DNA of 64,000 nt from Nissolia schottii (lineage: Eukaryota; Streptophyta; Magnoliopsida; Fabales; Fabaceae), in the NCBI GenBank assembly GCA_003254905.1, contig QANU01105209.1:1322788-1386787 (forward strand). Direction: 5' to 3'. The notes below the pieces were generated by a model, which searched no databases, was not told where the DNA came from, and was given only the letters and a program-made list of their open reading frames with translations. The position numbers and the translations under genes were made by a program. Positions 1 through 11,819 of the stretch are shown piece after piece. Each line of letters starts with the position of its first letter. The first letter of the stretch is position 1.

Positions 1-402
1 ATGCAGCAAAGCCAACTAATGAAGCTATGCTCTGACATGTGCTTCTCATAACCAACCTCCCCCAATTGATAAGCCTCAGCTTATTTGAATTTCGACGTGT
101 CATGAAATAATTATGTAATTAAGAGCTCAATATGCACTATACAGTCATACTGGTAAACTTAACATTGTATAAATAGTTCGGGAGACTGTCGAAGGATATG
201 AATTGAAAGGATAATGTAATTATTCTGAACTCGTTTGTTTATTTATTTTTAATAAAATCCAAACAGAGCATCATGCAATTGGAACCGGCAGTGGCAAGGT
301 GAGGGGCAAAATAAACATAGTTTGTATTCAATAAGAAATGATAATCAAGGTACACATATGTGGCCAAAACCCTAGGGACTGGAACTGGAAGTACATGTAG
401 GA

Positions 403-445
<43 letters not shown>

Positions 446-458
446 AAAATGGAGAGAA
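1..458. other. 3' flank of the bTHXm gene
   Basis: No gene is visible. The stretch is AT-rich and, on the minus strand, lies downstream of the bTHXm stop. It ends in a (GA)n microsatellite at about 406-438, which would fall in the 3' untranslated region. Confidence 0.6.
406..438. repeat. (GA)n microsatellite
   Basis: About 16 uninterrupted GA units lie 20 bases beyond the bTHXm stop codon, probably inside its 3' UTR, where they read as (TC)n. Confidence 0.9.
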
Positions 459-743
459 TCAAATGAGCTTGAAAGGGAGAGGCCAAGGAGTGGACCTGGG
501 GACTTCGACCTTGTCCTTGATGCGCTCGATCATCTTCTCCTTCTTCGGCCGAGCGTTGCCGTACGATCCCTTGAATCTCTTCCCTTTCTTTGTCTTCTTA
601 TCCCCACGCCCGCACAACACTGGTAAAGCTCCGCCGACAGAAGGCGTCGACGCCGGCGTAAAGGCCTGCTTCTCCGCCGCCATGAACCACCTCGCAGTCG
701 CAGCTACGCCGCACCGTTGCATCGCACCGCTCGCCATACACAC
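459..743 (-). CDS. Mitochondrial small ribosomal subunit protein bTHXm (S31)
   Basis: This 94-residue protein is a component of the mitochondrial 30S-type ribosomal subunit. The C-terminal half has the family signature: [20 protein letters not shown] from about residue 44, then [19 protein letters not shown] and the terminal [10 protein letters not shown]. The first ~40 residues are Arg/Ala-rich with few acidic residues, as expected of a mitochondrial presequence. The usual family length is about 90-100 residues. Methionines at residues 1, 3 and 8 are all possible starts; 743 is the first in frame, 737 is as likely. It is intronless in this reading. Two site II motifs lie at 830-866 and a TATATA stretch lies near 925-932 on the upstream side. 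UFD1 follows upstream on the same strand. The overlapping plus-strand open frames are antisense shadows. Confidence 0.92.
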   Translation of the reverse strand: MCMASGAMQRCGVAATARWFMAAEKQAFTPASTPSVGGALPVLCGRGDKKTKKGKRFKGSYGNARPKKEKMIERIKDKVEVPRSTPWPLPFKLI

Positions 744-779
744 TCGTTTGCTGCTTGCTCGCGCTTCTTAGCTATACAG

Positions 780-1374
780 TATAGCGGAAAGGGAAGAGTA
801 GAAGGATCTTGTGTGCGATAAATGGGACAGGCCCATTTAATTTAGACTGAAATCACTTAATGGGCCTTACCAAGTTTCAGACCTCAAAATAACATTTACA
901 CATTATTATTGCGAGCGTAAGTCTGTATATAAGCCTTGGTGTTCTCTGCATCCATGTAGTTTTTTATTCTTCTTTCTTTCACAGAGATAAATTACTCATT
1001 TTTCTTGAATTATTTAGTTTTGCTTTTGGGTTTTGCATTTGTATTGATTACATTATTCTTTAAGTTGAATTTTAATATACTTTGTTTTTATAAGCCTCAA
1101 GATGCAAGGTAGCCTATAGAACATATTTATTGAAGATGCAAGGTGATCTGAATCATGACAGCAAGTTACTACACTCACGATATTTATGCTAATATATCTT
1201 CTCATACTAAAAAGCAATACATAGCACAATAGTTATCGCTGTTGCTAATTCCTCTGGGGAAGGCCTTGAGTCTTGATCTATGAATGGAATAGTCTCCCCC
1301 TCTCCTTTAACTTTTAATTACCAAAGCGCATATCCAATACAGCAGGAAGTAGAGAGCATTTGAGTTTGTATCAA
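780..1374. other. Intergenic, bTHXm promoter and UFD1 3' flank
   Basis: It holds the bTHXm site II motifs, a TATATA stretch near 925-932 that reads as a TATA box on the minus strand, and then AT-rich sequence that would contain the UFD1 3' UTR. No coding segment is visible. Confidence 0.6.
830..866 (-). promoter_or_regulatory. Pair of site II (TGGGCC) motifs upstream of bTHXm
   Basis: GGCCCA at 830-835 and TGGGCC at 861-866 lie about 90-125 bases upstream of the bTHXm start. TGGGCY site II elements, bound by TCP factors, are known to be common in nuclear genes for ribosomal and mitochondrial proteins. Function here is inferred from motif and position. Confidence 0.6.
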
Positions 1375-2088
1375 TCAACCCTTGAGTGAATACTTCTTCC
1401 CAATAAATGGCTGAAATATCGATTGTTTCTGACGGGGAGGCGGCTCTTGTTTAGACACCAATTTTTCCTACAAATGAATAGGAAACCTGATATTAGTAAG
1501 CAGTCTTCAAATTAAATTACCATTTAAATGAAGTATTAGCAAGAAAAAGCAGAGTTTACCATTCCTGTTTCTTTAGTGCGGTAAAAATTTGAGGCAAACA
1601 CTACATTTCCCTGTGACGAGCGAGCATGGGTGGTAGGCGGGTTAGATGCAGCAGAAGAAACATTGCTTATCGTATCCATAGACCCTGAAGAATAAACAGG
1701 AGGAGCTGGTTTTCCATCCAAGCGTCTTCCAACTCCAGCAAATGGATTGAACTTAGCTGTGTGGAGGAATAAGAAGTTAGTCAAATCATCACAATACAAG
1801 GCAGACCAAAAATACCTCCTCGTGCAGAGGAGTAGGATGAAGGACCTTTCTCATGTGAAAGAAGAGGTCCAATTGGCTTCTGTGGTTTGTAGTCCAAAGG
1901 AGGTGCAAAGTCAACCTCACAGTCTGTGTCGATAATGCTTATTGCATTTGCTGGCTTTGTTTCTATGACATCGATGTAGTACTTTCTGTTGTTGTATTCA
2001 ACCATGATGGTATCTCCAGTGCTCAAGCAGGAAAAATTTCTCAAGGTGGTCTCTAAGCTGCATAGCAGATATATGACCAAATGTAACA

Positions 2089-2121
<33 letters not shown>

Positions 2122-3415
2122 GTGCACAAATGTAGGATGCATAATATTCATGTGAAGAAGATAGAAGACGAGAATAACTGAATTGATATGACAGCTTGGG
2201 TAAGCTTTTGAAGATATATTATATTGGTCAGCGGATACTATATATCTGGCTCTAGTGTGCATCTAATATAATAACATAAATGTCAACTCACGTAGCTTTT
2301 GGATTCGAAATATCCAAGAAATCCTTTGTGTGAGGTTGTAATTTAACATATGTTCCCTTTGGAAGTGACACGTTTTTCACTCTTACAGTGTCTCCCTCTT
2401 GCAAAAGCAGGTTCTGCATCATCTGCATAGAACAGCTCGTTTAAAAACCAGTGCAAATTAAAATCAAAACTCTTGGAGAAATAGACTTCCTATGGTTCCT
2501 ACCCAGTATGGCATATATATAGTGCCTTCATCTGCAATGAACTCCAGAACCCCACAATGAGAAACCCGCTCAGAAGCTCCATTTCTGAGTTCAAACAACA
2601 TTGGATAATCAATGTGTAGAGATACTGCAGCAAAGATTACACTTGATATTATTAGCCTTGCTAGATTGTTAATTGGACATCAAACATTAGAGGGTAGAGT
2701 ATACAGCAAATATAAGGAGATGATTCAGACAAAAACAACTAACCTAGACGATCAAGGGCTGAAGGAGGCATTATAACTGAAACAACAAGGAGTCATAATT
2801 AGTAGCAGAAGACAGGTAACTAAGACTAAAAGATCTAACTCCAAACCTGGCTTCATGTGGAGACTTACTTTTATCACCACTTTCAATATGGGACTGAAGA
2901 ATTCATGAAAAAAGAAGGCAATAGTTAGATAAACATAGAATACTACATAATTAAACAGATCCTCGCACGTTCTTTTCGTTTGTCACTATAGCAAAACACA
3001 TAAATTATTTTAACAGAGCGGTGATTAACATGAATGAAAATCATCACGTATTGTTGGTCACGGCAGAAGAATGAAAATCACATGGCTGGAACCTGAAAGC
3101 TTGAATCACAGCAAAAGCAAAAAAGGAACGCTGACCTTTTCAATAAAAGAAGCAGAGTAACATCGATACATCTGCTCGAATGATGATGTTCCTCGATAAC
3201 CATATCCATCAAAAAACTGCCAGTAAAAACAATACACTGAACTATTCAAAACAGATAAAGAAATGCTTATTTGAATAATGATTCGTGAAGAAAAAGTGAA
3301 GAAATCTTATTAGAGCCGATGAAGTTGAATATAAAAATAAAAAATTAAATTAAATTAAATGAGGAAAAATATACGTGCTTTGATGCTGCGAAGTGCGCAA
3401 AGGATACCATACCAT
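1375..3415 (-). CDS. UFD1: UFD1 homologue, ubiquitin fusion degradation protein 1
   Basis: UFD1 pairs with NPL4 as a cofactor of the AAA ATPase CDC48/p97, which extracts ubiquitinated substrates for proteasomal degradation (family knowledge). Nine exons read in phase: 3413-3415, 3136-3216, 2869-2893, 2744-2776, 2503-2624, 2292-2422, 1816-2057, 1560-1756, 1375-1467, giving about 308 residues against roughly 315 in other plants. The UFD1 N-domain is clear: [97 protein letters not shown]. The C terminus has [14 protein letters not shown], then [13 protein letters not shown] and the stop. All introns are GT-AG. The start codon is the last three bases of exon 1, immediately followed by the donor GTATGG; this is inferred from phase and family alignment. 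Intron 6 carries an AAT microsatellite. Confidence 0.95.
2090..2119. repeat. (AAT)n microsatellite in UFD1 intron
   Basis: About ten AAT units lie in the intron between UFD1 exons 1816-2057 and 2292-2422, roughly 35 bases from the acceptor of the downstream exon. Confidence 0.85.
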
Positions 3416-6400
3416 TTTTCCTTCCTTCTGTTTCTGGTATTATGACCGGGCCTAAGGTACTTAGCCTTTTACTTGATTAGAGTTAGATAAGTCGGAAGTT
3501 CTTTAAGCAGCTATTTACTTGAAAGCTGAAATTGAAGCAGTGGTTAAGATAACTATTAACTATCATCTCTTTTTTGTATTTTTTTGGTCAACACGCACAC
3601 AAAGATAGATATTAGCTATCCATATGGTATATATTCTTGGGGTTATGGACTGCTTAACAAGCACGCAACATGCACCTTGGAATCGGGCCTACTGCAACAT
3701 TCTCTGTTGAGATGTAATTGGCCCAAAATTTTACACAACAATGTATGTATGGCAAACTCCATTATCTTATATTCTTATACATACTTTTTCTTAATTACAA
3801 CGATTTTTCTTAATCAATTGTATCTTAATATTGTTAAGTAACTGTGTCAAAATGAGCCGTTATGCATATCAAATACTCTTGGACGTGTGTCATATTCTAA
3901 GATCAAGCTGATGGGGCAAAGTGTAGAACAGGGGCAAGTCTGTAAGCATATATATAAATCAAAGTCAGAGCCTATAGGAAGGACGAAAAGATTATTTTCT
4001 GTAGAAGGCATTCTTGTACTGAAGGATGAGGCTGTATTATTTATTTTAAACTATGCCCTTCCAAATAAGCAACTATAATATTAATTAAATCCAGCAAAGA
4101 TTTGAGTAATGAGGATTGATGTAGTTCATATATAATTCCATGTATATCCTTGGCATCATCTTAGCAATATTGGTCAAGAAAACACTTTGTAATAAATTAA
4201 ATATTATGAGATTACGAAATATTCCTATTACTTTCCATGTGATGTCATGCATGCTGGGACACAATCCCTATTTCTTTTAATTTGTTTTATACTATAACCT
4301 TATGAAAATTGATCTCTACCTCTCTCCAAAGAACTATATTCCATTGTTCAAGAATACTAGCTTTTAGATTTTCCATAAAGAGACTCAAACAATGATAAAT
4401 TTCTTTCAAAATGGATTAATTGACAGGATTAACTGATCTGAACATAAATTGATTATATTATTAGGAATCAATTATAGTTTGATCACAACTTTAATTAATT
4501 GATCTAATCAAACCATGATGCCCCTTCAATCTATGTTCCGGTTGTCAAAAAATCAGCCGAAAGTGAAAGATGCCGAGCATTCTGGGAACTGATCATTCAT
4601 TCAATACTCCTATCTCTTCTATCAAGTATTCTATGCTAAAGCGTAATACATTGCTCCTATATGGAATCTTGAAACATTCTCTTCGAGATAATGTCAACTA
4701 GGAAACCTTTATACCCTATCATGAGCCAACATAACATCAAGGTCGGACACACATTTCATTACTAGCAAAATATATTATATAGAGTACATTTCAAAGTTAC
4801 AGATCCTAATTTCTTAGTTGGATCACACAGTTTAATCATACCATGTTACATGGTAACAACAGATATCCTCGAGCTCCTTTCTACCAGAAATAGATTTTAT
4901 GATTTCTTGATCTTTATTCCCAAGATAGTAACAGAGACTTCCGCTCTGCCTCATAAAAGAGAGAAACATGAGCTTTCCATTAATACTCCAGTGCAATTAA
5001 GACAATTTTTTAGGCATGGAAATAGACCTTTCATTTATTCTCGTATAATTAAATATGCACTTATTCTATCCACAAATAATAATTTTTAAAGATTTTTCAC
5101 ACAAATTAAAAATTATTAAAATGGTACAAAACACAAAAATTATTGAAAAAAGATCATCTAAAATGAACATATTACTTTAAAGAGTAAAATAAAAGAGTGT
5201 TACATTTAGATTAAAAAAATAAACAATGAAATTCATTTTTATTTATTGATTAAGCAATAAAAGGTCTCACTTTATTTTTTAAAGTGAGATATTCGATTTA
5301 TAGAATTTTTTTAAAAAAATTATGTTTGACAAAATTACCCTTTTAATTTTTCTCTATGTATTAAATTTTTTTTGTTGCATTAAAGTGAGTAGTGCTTATT
5401 AATATATGAGTAAAATAAATAAAGAATGATAAATACTACATTAAAATCTTAAAATGACAAATATTTATGGACAAATTAATTTTACTAAAAATATTGTTAT
5501 CAATGGATGGAGGAAATGTTTTATATTAATTATTCATGTTAGTTCTAATTATTATGTTTATAATAATGATGGTATTATTATTATTATTATTTATTTTGGG
5601 TACTCAATGATATTATTAATCTGATACAAACTCTTGAATACAGGACAAGATAAAACACACACCCGCGGTTAAACCCCTTTTTTGATTCTTTGCTTGCGTT
5701 GGAACACGTATCTGTCTCACCCAATCAATCAAAACCACAAAATGCTCCAACACGCAGAGCCCCACAAAATTGTGGTCAACACTCAACACCACCCAATTCA
5801 AGCAAAGAATTCCACCTCAACGCATCTCCCCAAACTTCATTCAAGTAGTGGTCAAGAGGCGCCGCCAACTTGTGTAAATTGAACACCTAACAACAGCCTA
5901 TTATTTTATTTATAAGTATTTAAAACCAAGAAAAATGTAATTGAGCATCTAATACTTTTCTTAAAGGAAAGATTACCGTTTTTCAGAGATTTAGCATTTG
6001 TCTCTTAAAACTGAAATTCCAAGGTTATGAACGGGAAGCCAAAGCATGTGCCGTGCAGAGTTTTACTGTTTCAAATGATGAATTGAGCTGTTGTCACACA
6101 ATACAGACCCTAAAAACATTAAAAACAAAAAATAAAAAAATCTCTTACCCGTTAGCACAAAATACAATAAGAAAAGAAGCAATGCATAACAGAGTGACAA
6201 CCAACTAAAATAAGAAGCAATTTTATTCTAAATATAAGAATCAAGTCAGGAAACAATAAAAATTTGTTATGCTAGAAGAAATTGAATGCCATATACCGTC
6301 AACAGAGGGTTTAACATCCCGAAATTACAAAACAAAATGCAGAGGACCTTCACCATTGTCCTGCTTCCTGCATCCTGTGCTAAACTAGTAAAAACAAAGC

Positions 6401-6451
6401 TAACAAAAGGGACAGCAAAAGTTCTTATTACGACCACCCACCGCAACCAAG
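3416..6451. other. AT-rich intergenic DNA, UFD1 upstream and ADC downstream
   Basis: No convincing gene. Open frames near 3584-3841, 4850-5089 and 5616-5882 show no recognisable domain. On the minus strand AATAAA lies at 6222-6227, a plausible ADC polyadenylation signal. The segment 5640-5880 is less AT-rich than its surroundings, but I see nothing specific in it. Confidence 0.55.
6222..6227 (-). terminator. Candidate poly(A) signal of ADC
   Basis: AATAAA on the minus strand, about 225 bases after the ADC stop codon. Confidence 0.4.
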
Positions 6452-8599
6452 TCAAGCACAACAATAAGACCACTGCTCGCACTCATCTTCTCCCCCACCA
6501 CCACAAGCAGCACCAGAATCAGCTACAACAGCATCATCATCACAACCACAGCAATAGAATCCATTATTATTATTGTTATTCATAGACGCCACCAAATAAG
6601 GCATGTTGTTGAATGAGTGCGTGAGGCCACTGGCCAGCGCTGCAGCGTTCAGATTGCAATCATCGCCATCGTGCACAAGCTCGTAGGCGCGATGCTTGAG
6701 CGTCTCAAACATGACCTCGGGCTCGTGCTGCATCAGTCGGAGAACATCTCCACATGAAGGCCCGGGCACCGCGCGCGTCACCGCAAAGCTGTGGGGGCCG
6801 TCGCTCTGTGACACGCGGACGACGCTGGGGCCGCCAAACAAGTTGTGGACTCCACCGAGGGCCTCCTCATAGGCACCGCCCAAGAACATTCCCAGATAGT
6901 ACCTTCCACCACCTTCGCCCAAGTCATGCAGCGGCAAGCTCGACTCCCCGTTGATGAACTTGTCTATCTTCCCATCGCTGTCACATGTCAAATCCGACAG
7001 CATCCCCCTCACGGCGGGCTTCTCGTCAAGCCGGTGAATCGGAACAATGGGAAACACCTGCTGTATGCCCCAGAAATCAGGAATGGAAGTGAACACCGAA
7101 AGGTTCACGTGGTAAGTTGTAACTGATTCCGCCGCACCGACGGCCTTCCTCACGAGATCGCACAAGCTGTCAACCGCTGCGAGCTGTTCCATGCCGAGAG
7201 AGCCATCCTTGAACTGCTCAAGGCACCGCTGCTTCATCTCCTCCATGCAGAGCAGCCACGTGTCGTGCTCGCCCCTAATGGCGGCGGCGGAGAGGTTGTG
7301 GTAATTGGCACGTGCGTCCTCAGAGAGACCCTCCACCAGATGCTGAAGGCCGAGGGTGGACAATTCAGGGGCTCCCTGCGTGCTGCTTCCGCCAACGGCT
7401 TCGAAGACCAACACGGAGTGGTGAGACACAACAGCCCTCCCACTCTCGCTGCATATTGCGGGGTGCTTCACGGACCTCCTGTCGCAGACACGTCGAACCG
7501 CTTGAACAACCGCCGCAGCGTACTCCTCAAGCCCATACCCAACGGAGACATCAGAGTCGCACGATTTGGAACCATCGTAATCAATGCCCAAGCCACCTCC
7601 GATATCGATTACTTTCATGTGAGCGCCCAATCGAACCAGCTCACAGTAGATCTGCGCGGCCTCTCCCACTCCGTCGGCAAGCAATGCAGTGGACGGAATC
7701 TGAGAGCCAATGTGGAAATGCAGCAGATGCAGGCAATCAAGCATGCCAGCACGTTCCAGCTTCTTCACAACCCTTACAATCTGTGTGGTCGTTAGCCCGA
7801 ACTTACCCTTCTCCCCCGAAGTGGACCCGAAATGCCCCGAATGCTTGGTCCTCAGCTTGGCCCGCATCCCTATCACGGGTCGGATGCAGAGCTTCCTGCT
7901 CAGATCGATGACCAATTCCAGCTCCTCCTCTTGCTCCAGGACAATCACGGTGTTCAAAGACAGCCTCCTCGCAACGAGAGCCAATGAGATGTACTCTGAG
8001 TCCTTGAACCCGTTGCAAACGAGGAGTGCCTCTGTGCTGCCTTTGCACAAACAGGTCATGGCCAACAGAAGCTCTGGCTTCGACCCTGCCTCCAGACCGA
8101 ACCGGAACGATGAACCGAACCGAACTATGTCCTCCACCACGAACCGGTCCTGGTTGCACTTCACGGGGTACACGCCTTGGTAATGAGACTCGTACCCCTG
8201 AGACTGGATTGCGCAGTCGAAGGCCGATTGAAGGGACTCCAGGCGATTCTTCAGCACGTCAGGGAACCGAACGATGAGCGGAAGCTGAAGCCCGAGGCCG
8301 CCGTTGCTTTTGGGATCGGAGGCTTTCTTCACGATCTTCAGAAGATCAATCTCCTGGTGAGGCTGCGTCAAGGGCCCGTGGGGGCGCACCGAGACGTTCC
8401 CGGAGGAGTTGACGCCGAAGTAGGGGTCGCCCCACCCGTCGATCTTGTAGAGGGCCGACGAGAGGCTGGGCGACCAATGGAAATCCTCCACGGCGGCGTC
8501 AGAGAAGGTGACCGCCTCCGGGAAAGAGATGTCCCCGGCGAATGCGTAGCCGGGAGGTGCGAGTGCGGCAGCATCGACGCAACAAGCCAAGGCCGGCAT
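6452..8599 (-). CDS. ADC: Arginine decarboxylase, intronless
   Basis: This PLP enzyme converts arginine to agmatine and CO2, the first step of the plant putrescine route (biosynthetic, SpeA-type, fold type III). The single open frame of 715 residues matches plant ADC length. Landmarks: the legume-like start [56 protein letters not shown] with the PLP lysine at K147; [59 protein letters not shown]; a CSESGRA segment; [16 protein letters not shown] with the second-subunit catalytic cysteine; [30 protein letters not shown]. The C terminus has an Asn6 run followed by a Cys/Asp-rich tail, which is typically variable. The coding sequence is GC-rich, which creates long antisense open frames. TATATAAA at 9143-9150 and a leader of about 515 bases precede it. 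Confidence 0.98.
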   Translation of the reverse strand: MPALACCVDAAALAPPGYAFAGDISFPEAVTFSDAAVEDFHWSPSLSSALYKIDGWGDPYFGVNSSGNVSVRPHGPLTQPHQEIDLLKIVKKASDPKSNGGLGLQLPLIVRFPDVLKNRLESLQSAFDCAIQSQGYESHYQGVYPVKCNQDRFVVEDIVRFGSSFRFGLEAGSKPELLLAMTCLCKGSTEALLVCNGFKDSEYISLALVARRLSLNTVIVLEQEEELELVIDLSRKLCIRPVIGMRAKLRTKHSGHFGSTSGEKGKFGLTTTQIVRVVKKLERAGMLDCLHLLHFHIGSQIPSTALLADGVGEAAQIYCELVRLGAHMKVIDIGGGLGIDYDGSKSCDSDVSVGYGLEEYAAAVVQAVRRVCDRRSVKHPAICSESGRAVVSHHSVLVFEAVGGSSTQGAPELSTLGLQHLVEGLSEDARANYHNLSAAAIRGEHDTWLLCMEEMKQRCLEQFKDGSLGMEQLAAVDSLCDLVRKAVGAAESVTTYHVNLSVFTSIPDFWGIQQVFPIVPIHRLDEKPAVRGMLSDLTCDSDGKIDKFINGESSLPLHDLGEGGGRYYLGMFLGGAYEEALGGVHNLFGGPSVVRVSQSDGPHSFAVTRAVPGPSCGDVLRLMQHEPEVMFETLKHRAYELVHDGDDCNLNAAALASGLTHSFNNMPYLVASMNNNNNNGFYCCGCDDDAVVADSGAACGGGGEDECEQWSYCCA

Positions 8600-9074
8600 C
8601 TTCTGGATTCGGCGGCGATCAAAATAGAATAAGGGGAAGGAAGGTTAAAAGGTTGTTGAGTGTAGGGTTGTGACGGTGGGGGCTTTGAAAGCCGCCGAGG
8701 CCGAGGCCCCGGCCACCCCCTCAAAAGGATACAGTGAAAGATCTATTGAGAACGGGAGAGCCCCCCCCCCCTCTCTCTCTCTCTTCCCTACGCGACTCTG
8801 GTATCACCACAACCGCCCTTCAGCAGCAGAAGGAAGATATGATTTCTCCACGGGTTCAAGAATTATTATGCAGGCAATATGGGCAGAGAGGGATGAAATA
8901 AAAGGGGAAAAGAGATGAACGGTATGCGGAATTTAAGGGGAGATCTAAATCGTGTGAAATGATAATGCGGAAAGAGAGAGTTAAGAAAAGTTGAAGCGCC
9001 CGAAGCCTGCAGGATGGAATGAATAATAACTCTTGAACAGAAACAGAGAGAGGGACGAGGCGTATGGGGTTGGC

Positions 9075-9080
9075 TCACAT
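9075..9080 (-). promoter_or_regulatory. AUG-UGA minimal uORF (or splice donor) in the ADC leader
   Basis: On the minus strand ATG at 9080-9078 is followed at once by TGA at 9077-9075. It is the only ATG I find between the expected cap site (about 9112-9118) and the ADC start at 8599. Start-stop uORFs can stall ribosomes (known for AUGUAA in Arabidopsis NIP5;1). The same bases read GTGAGC, a good intron donor, so a leader intron is the main alternative. Confidence 0.45.
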
Positions 9081-9142
9081 AAGAGAGAAGACGTGTAACG
9101 AAGGTGGAGGTGGGCGAGAATTGCATGGCTGGAGAACCCCAA

Positions 9143-9150
9143 TTTATATA
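9143..9150 (-). promoter_or_regulatory. TATA box of ADC
   Basis: TATATAAA on the minus strand, about 545 bases upstream of the ADC start codon, putting the cap site near 9112-9118. TGGGCC/TGGGCT motifs lie farther upstream around 9175-9200. Confidence 0.65.
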
Positions 9151-9649
9151 GGGGTAACGAGGAAATAGAAATGTTGGGCTTAGTTGGGTCCTGGGCCCGG
9201 AGCTTGTACCCGAACAAATACCATTCTGCTTCATAATTACGATTATCAGCGTCGAGTTGCCGCGTGGCCTTTGCTGCAGCGGGACCCTTCTGTTTATTTG
9301 TTTTCTGGAATTCTTTGTTTTTCTCCACCCTTTTTTGACTTGGCCATATATCTCATAGTACAATGCATTTAAGATGATATAGAGGAGTAACATTTAGTCC
9401 AGGCTCATGGAAAGCACTCAATTCTCAAAGCAGCAGGATGTTTCCCTGCGATGTGGGATGGATTGTGAAATGGCTTAGATTCAATCACGTCAACATGATA
9501 GCATACCTTATAAATAGAAATGCATCATCTCATATTACATATAATTATATTTAATTATATTATAAAAAAATATAGACATTTTAAATAAATAAAACTTTCT
9601 TAAAATTAATAAGATATAATTTAAATATTTATCTCTTTTTCTTCATATC

Positions 9650-9873
9650 ATAATTAAACATAATTTACCAACGGGGATTGATCCAAGTGGTAAGCGGCTT
9701 AGTATCGCTTAAGCAAGGTCTCGGTCTCGAGTTTGAGACCTTGTGTACGCAGTTATCCCTGCTGGGAGACTCACCCGTCATAGCCAAGTGCGCGACCCGG
9801 TCGACCCGGATTAGCCAAGGCTAAGCCTAGGATACCGGGCAGGCAACCTAAAAAAAAATAATTAAACATAATT
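9650..9873 (+). mobile_element. tRNA-derived SINE with 16-bp target duplication
   Basis: The body runs about 9666-9857 (about 192 bp). It has a pol III A box-like segment (GATCCAAGTGGTAAGCGG) and, about 35 bases later, a B box-like segment (CGAGTTTGAGACC), as in tRNA-headed plant SINEs, and it ends in an A-rich tail (AAAAAAAAATA). The perfect 16-bp direct repeat ATAATTAAACATAATT flanks it at 9650-9665 and 9858-9873, showing target-primed insertion. Intact flanking repeats suggest a fairly recent event. It belongs to no family I can name with confidence. Confidence 0.88.
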
Positions 9874-11819
9874 ATTTAACATAAAAAAAATTATTCTCAT
9901 TAATTACTGCTTCTAAATATTTCTTGGATGAGTTGGATATATTTAACAAAGTGTTCACAATTCTTATTTTTATATTTTAACAAAACAATGGTGAAATGGA
10001 GAGAATTTTATTACTTCTTCGTTATTTTTGTAATTTTTTTATAAAAATACACAATTGAAGAAATTATTTGATGATATTAAAATAAAAAATGTAAATAGTG
10101 TAAATAAAATTAATCTTAAATAATTAATATTATGTAATAATTAAGGATTATTAAAAATATGAAAAATAACAAAAATAAACTTAAAAAAAAAAAAATACAG
10201 GTAAGCTTCTTTAATCTAACAAAGAGTCGACACAGAGAGTATAAGTTATTATCAGCCTCATTCATAAAATAAAAATTTTCCCTCATTTTTATTACCTTGC
10301 AAAACACACCATAATTTGGCATCAGCATCTTCTTTAACGGTGCACAAGCACTCCGCAGAACAATACAACTGCAAGGTCTCTCCCTCCATGATTGTGAATT
10401 CGGGATTGGCTGGATTGCCAACTGCAATCTGCAATCTGCAAAGCAGTACAGGTCAATCAAACCAACGCATCTCATTGCAAAACACATACATTTCCTCACA
10501 TTTTATACATATTCCTAATTCCTAATAATGTGCACCGATCTTGTGGAACAAATTAAGAAAAAATATACACGAGTAATTAATTATTTTTTTTAATTTCAAA
10601 AAATTATATTTAATGGAGCTAAACCTAAAACCGCAAACATATTACCTAAACTCTTTCACTAATAGACTAATCCTAGTGATTTTGTCAGTAATTAATTGAA
10701 TGTGAAAAAAAATGGTCATGGTACATGTAATATTTTTCATCTTAATTAATACCATTTAAATTATTAACCATTTATCTTCATATATTTTTCTCATTTCCCT
10801 TATGCATTATCAATGGTTGAACCGCGGCCATTTAACAATGAATAGTAAATAAAAAGTAGTATACATGAAGTTTTAGATTCAGACATCATTTGATAGAGTT
10901 TTTGAAGTAACAAAAAAATTCATTATCCCAAAGTCCTGAACATAAATAAAAAAAAGAATTTGGATCACTTGTTAAGCAATTAAAAAAAGGAAAATATTTT
11001 TATTGAAAAAAAAAGACTTTGAGTCTAAAAAATTTATGTGAATGGTTTTTTAATAAGTGTCCTTAAAATAATTACTAATTTTTATTGAAAAAACTAAAAA
11101 TCTTTTCTTAAAAAAATATATTATAACAATCCAATTAGATAAATTTCAAACAAAAACATTTATAAAGATGTAAAATTCATCATAGTGCAGTTCACTGTTG
11201 GTCTCTCACACAAGTATGTTTGTTTAAATGTTATTAAATTAAATTACCATAATAACATGATTAAAAAAATAAAAAGGGGCATAAGTGGGGGCAATTATTG
11301 TTTTTTTTTGTTACGTACAAGTATAATGTATTATTCTTGAACACACAGTAAAAAATGGGTTATCCGAAGACTCAAACACCATAACAAACACAATATTATT
11401 GCATTTCTTATCACATATAATTTAGTAAAATTCAATACAGTATTATTTATATATTTGTAGACTCTAGAAAAATTTGTCGTTGTTTACATTTGATTATTTA
11501 ATATTATAATTTTATTTGTAAGTAGAGTAAGACCACCTAGATTGTCATGTAATGAGTTATTTGTGAGTAACTTTCTAAGAATTTATTGAGACATGAGGCT
11601 CACTATAGCTTTGAATTGATGCAAAACTTTCTCCTAATCATAAATCTTTGTTCATAAAAAATGAATAATATGCTTTTTATATAACATGTGAAATATTCAA
11701 ATGAGCAAAATATAGCATTGTTTGCTTCAAAATGTTTCTGCAATTAAAATTTATGGATAAAGATCAAAAATTACGTATTTATTTTTTTTAGAAAATAAAC
11801 TTATCTGTGTTTTATGGTC
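9874..11819. other. AT-rich intergenic DNA
   Basis: Apart from an orphan exon-like segment near 10296-10427, I see only AT-rich sequence with long A and T runs and no recognisable gene or repeat boundary. Confidence 0.5.
10296..10427 (-). pseudogene. Orphan exon-like fragment, unknown family
   Basis: On the minus strand an open segment is bounded by an acceptor-like TTTGCAG near 10437 and a donor-like AAG|GTAATA at 10296. It reads AVGNPANPEFTIMEGETL, then LQLYCSAECLC, then KEDADAKLWCVLQ. The Cys spacing and codon composition look like real protein from a secreted, cysteine-rich domain, unlike the AT-rich flanks. I do not recognise the family and see no neighbouring exons. It is either a relic or an exon whose partners I missed. 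Confidence 0.35.

Larger units (their letters stand above)
8600..9649. other. ADC leader and promoter region
   Basis: The leader (about 8600-9115) has almost no ATG on the minus strand and contains a G-run plus (GA)n tract (8761-8783 on plus as C-run and CT repeat). Beyond the TATA box the DNA becomes AT-rich. The long minus-strand open frame at 8866-9393 is not supported by any domain. Confidence 0.55.

Noticed and set aside
360-771. Plus-strand open frames over the bTHXm gene, one with an Arg/Glu repeat
   Set aside because: The Arg/Glu run is a translated (GA)n microsatellite and the other frame is antisense to bTHXm.
4850-5089. 79-codon open frame
   Set aside because: No recognisable domain and no splice or promoter context; likely chance.
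7265-8183. Several 150-200 codon plus-strand open frames opposite ADC
   Set aside because: Antisense shadows of a complete ADC coding sequence; no domain is recognisable.
8866-9393. 175-codon minus-strand open frame in the ADC promoter
   Set aside because: It crosses the TATA box and has no domain; its ATGs lie upstream of the expected cap site.
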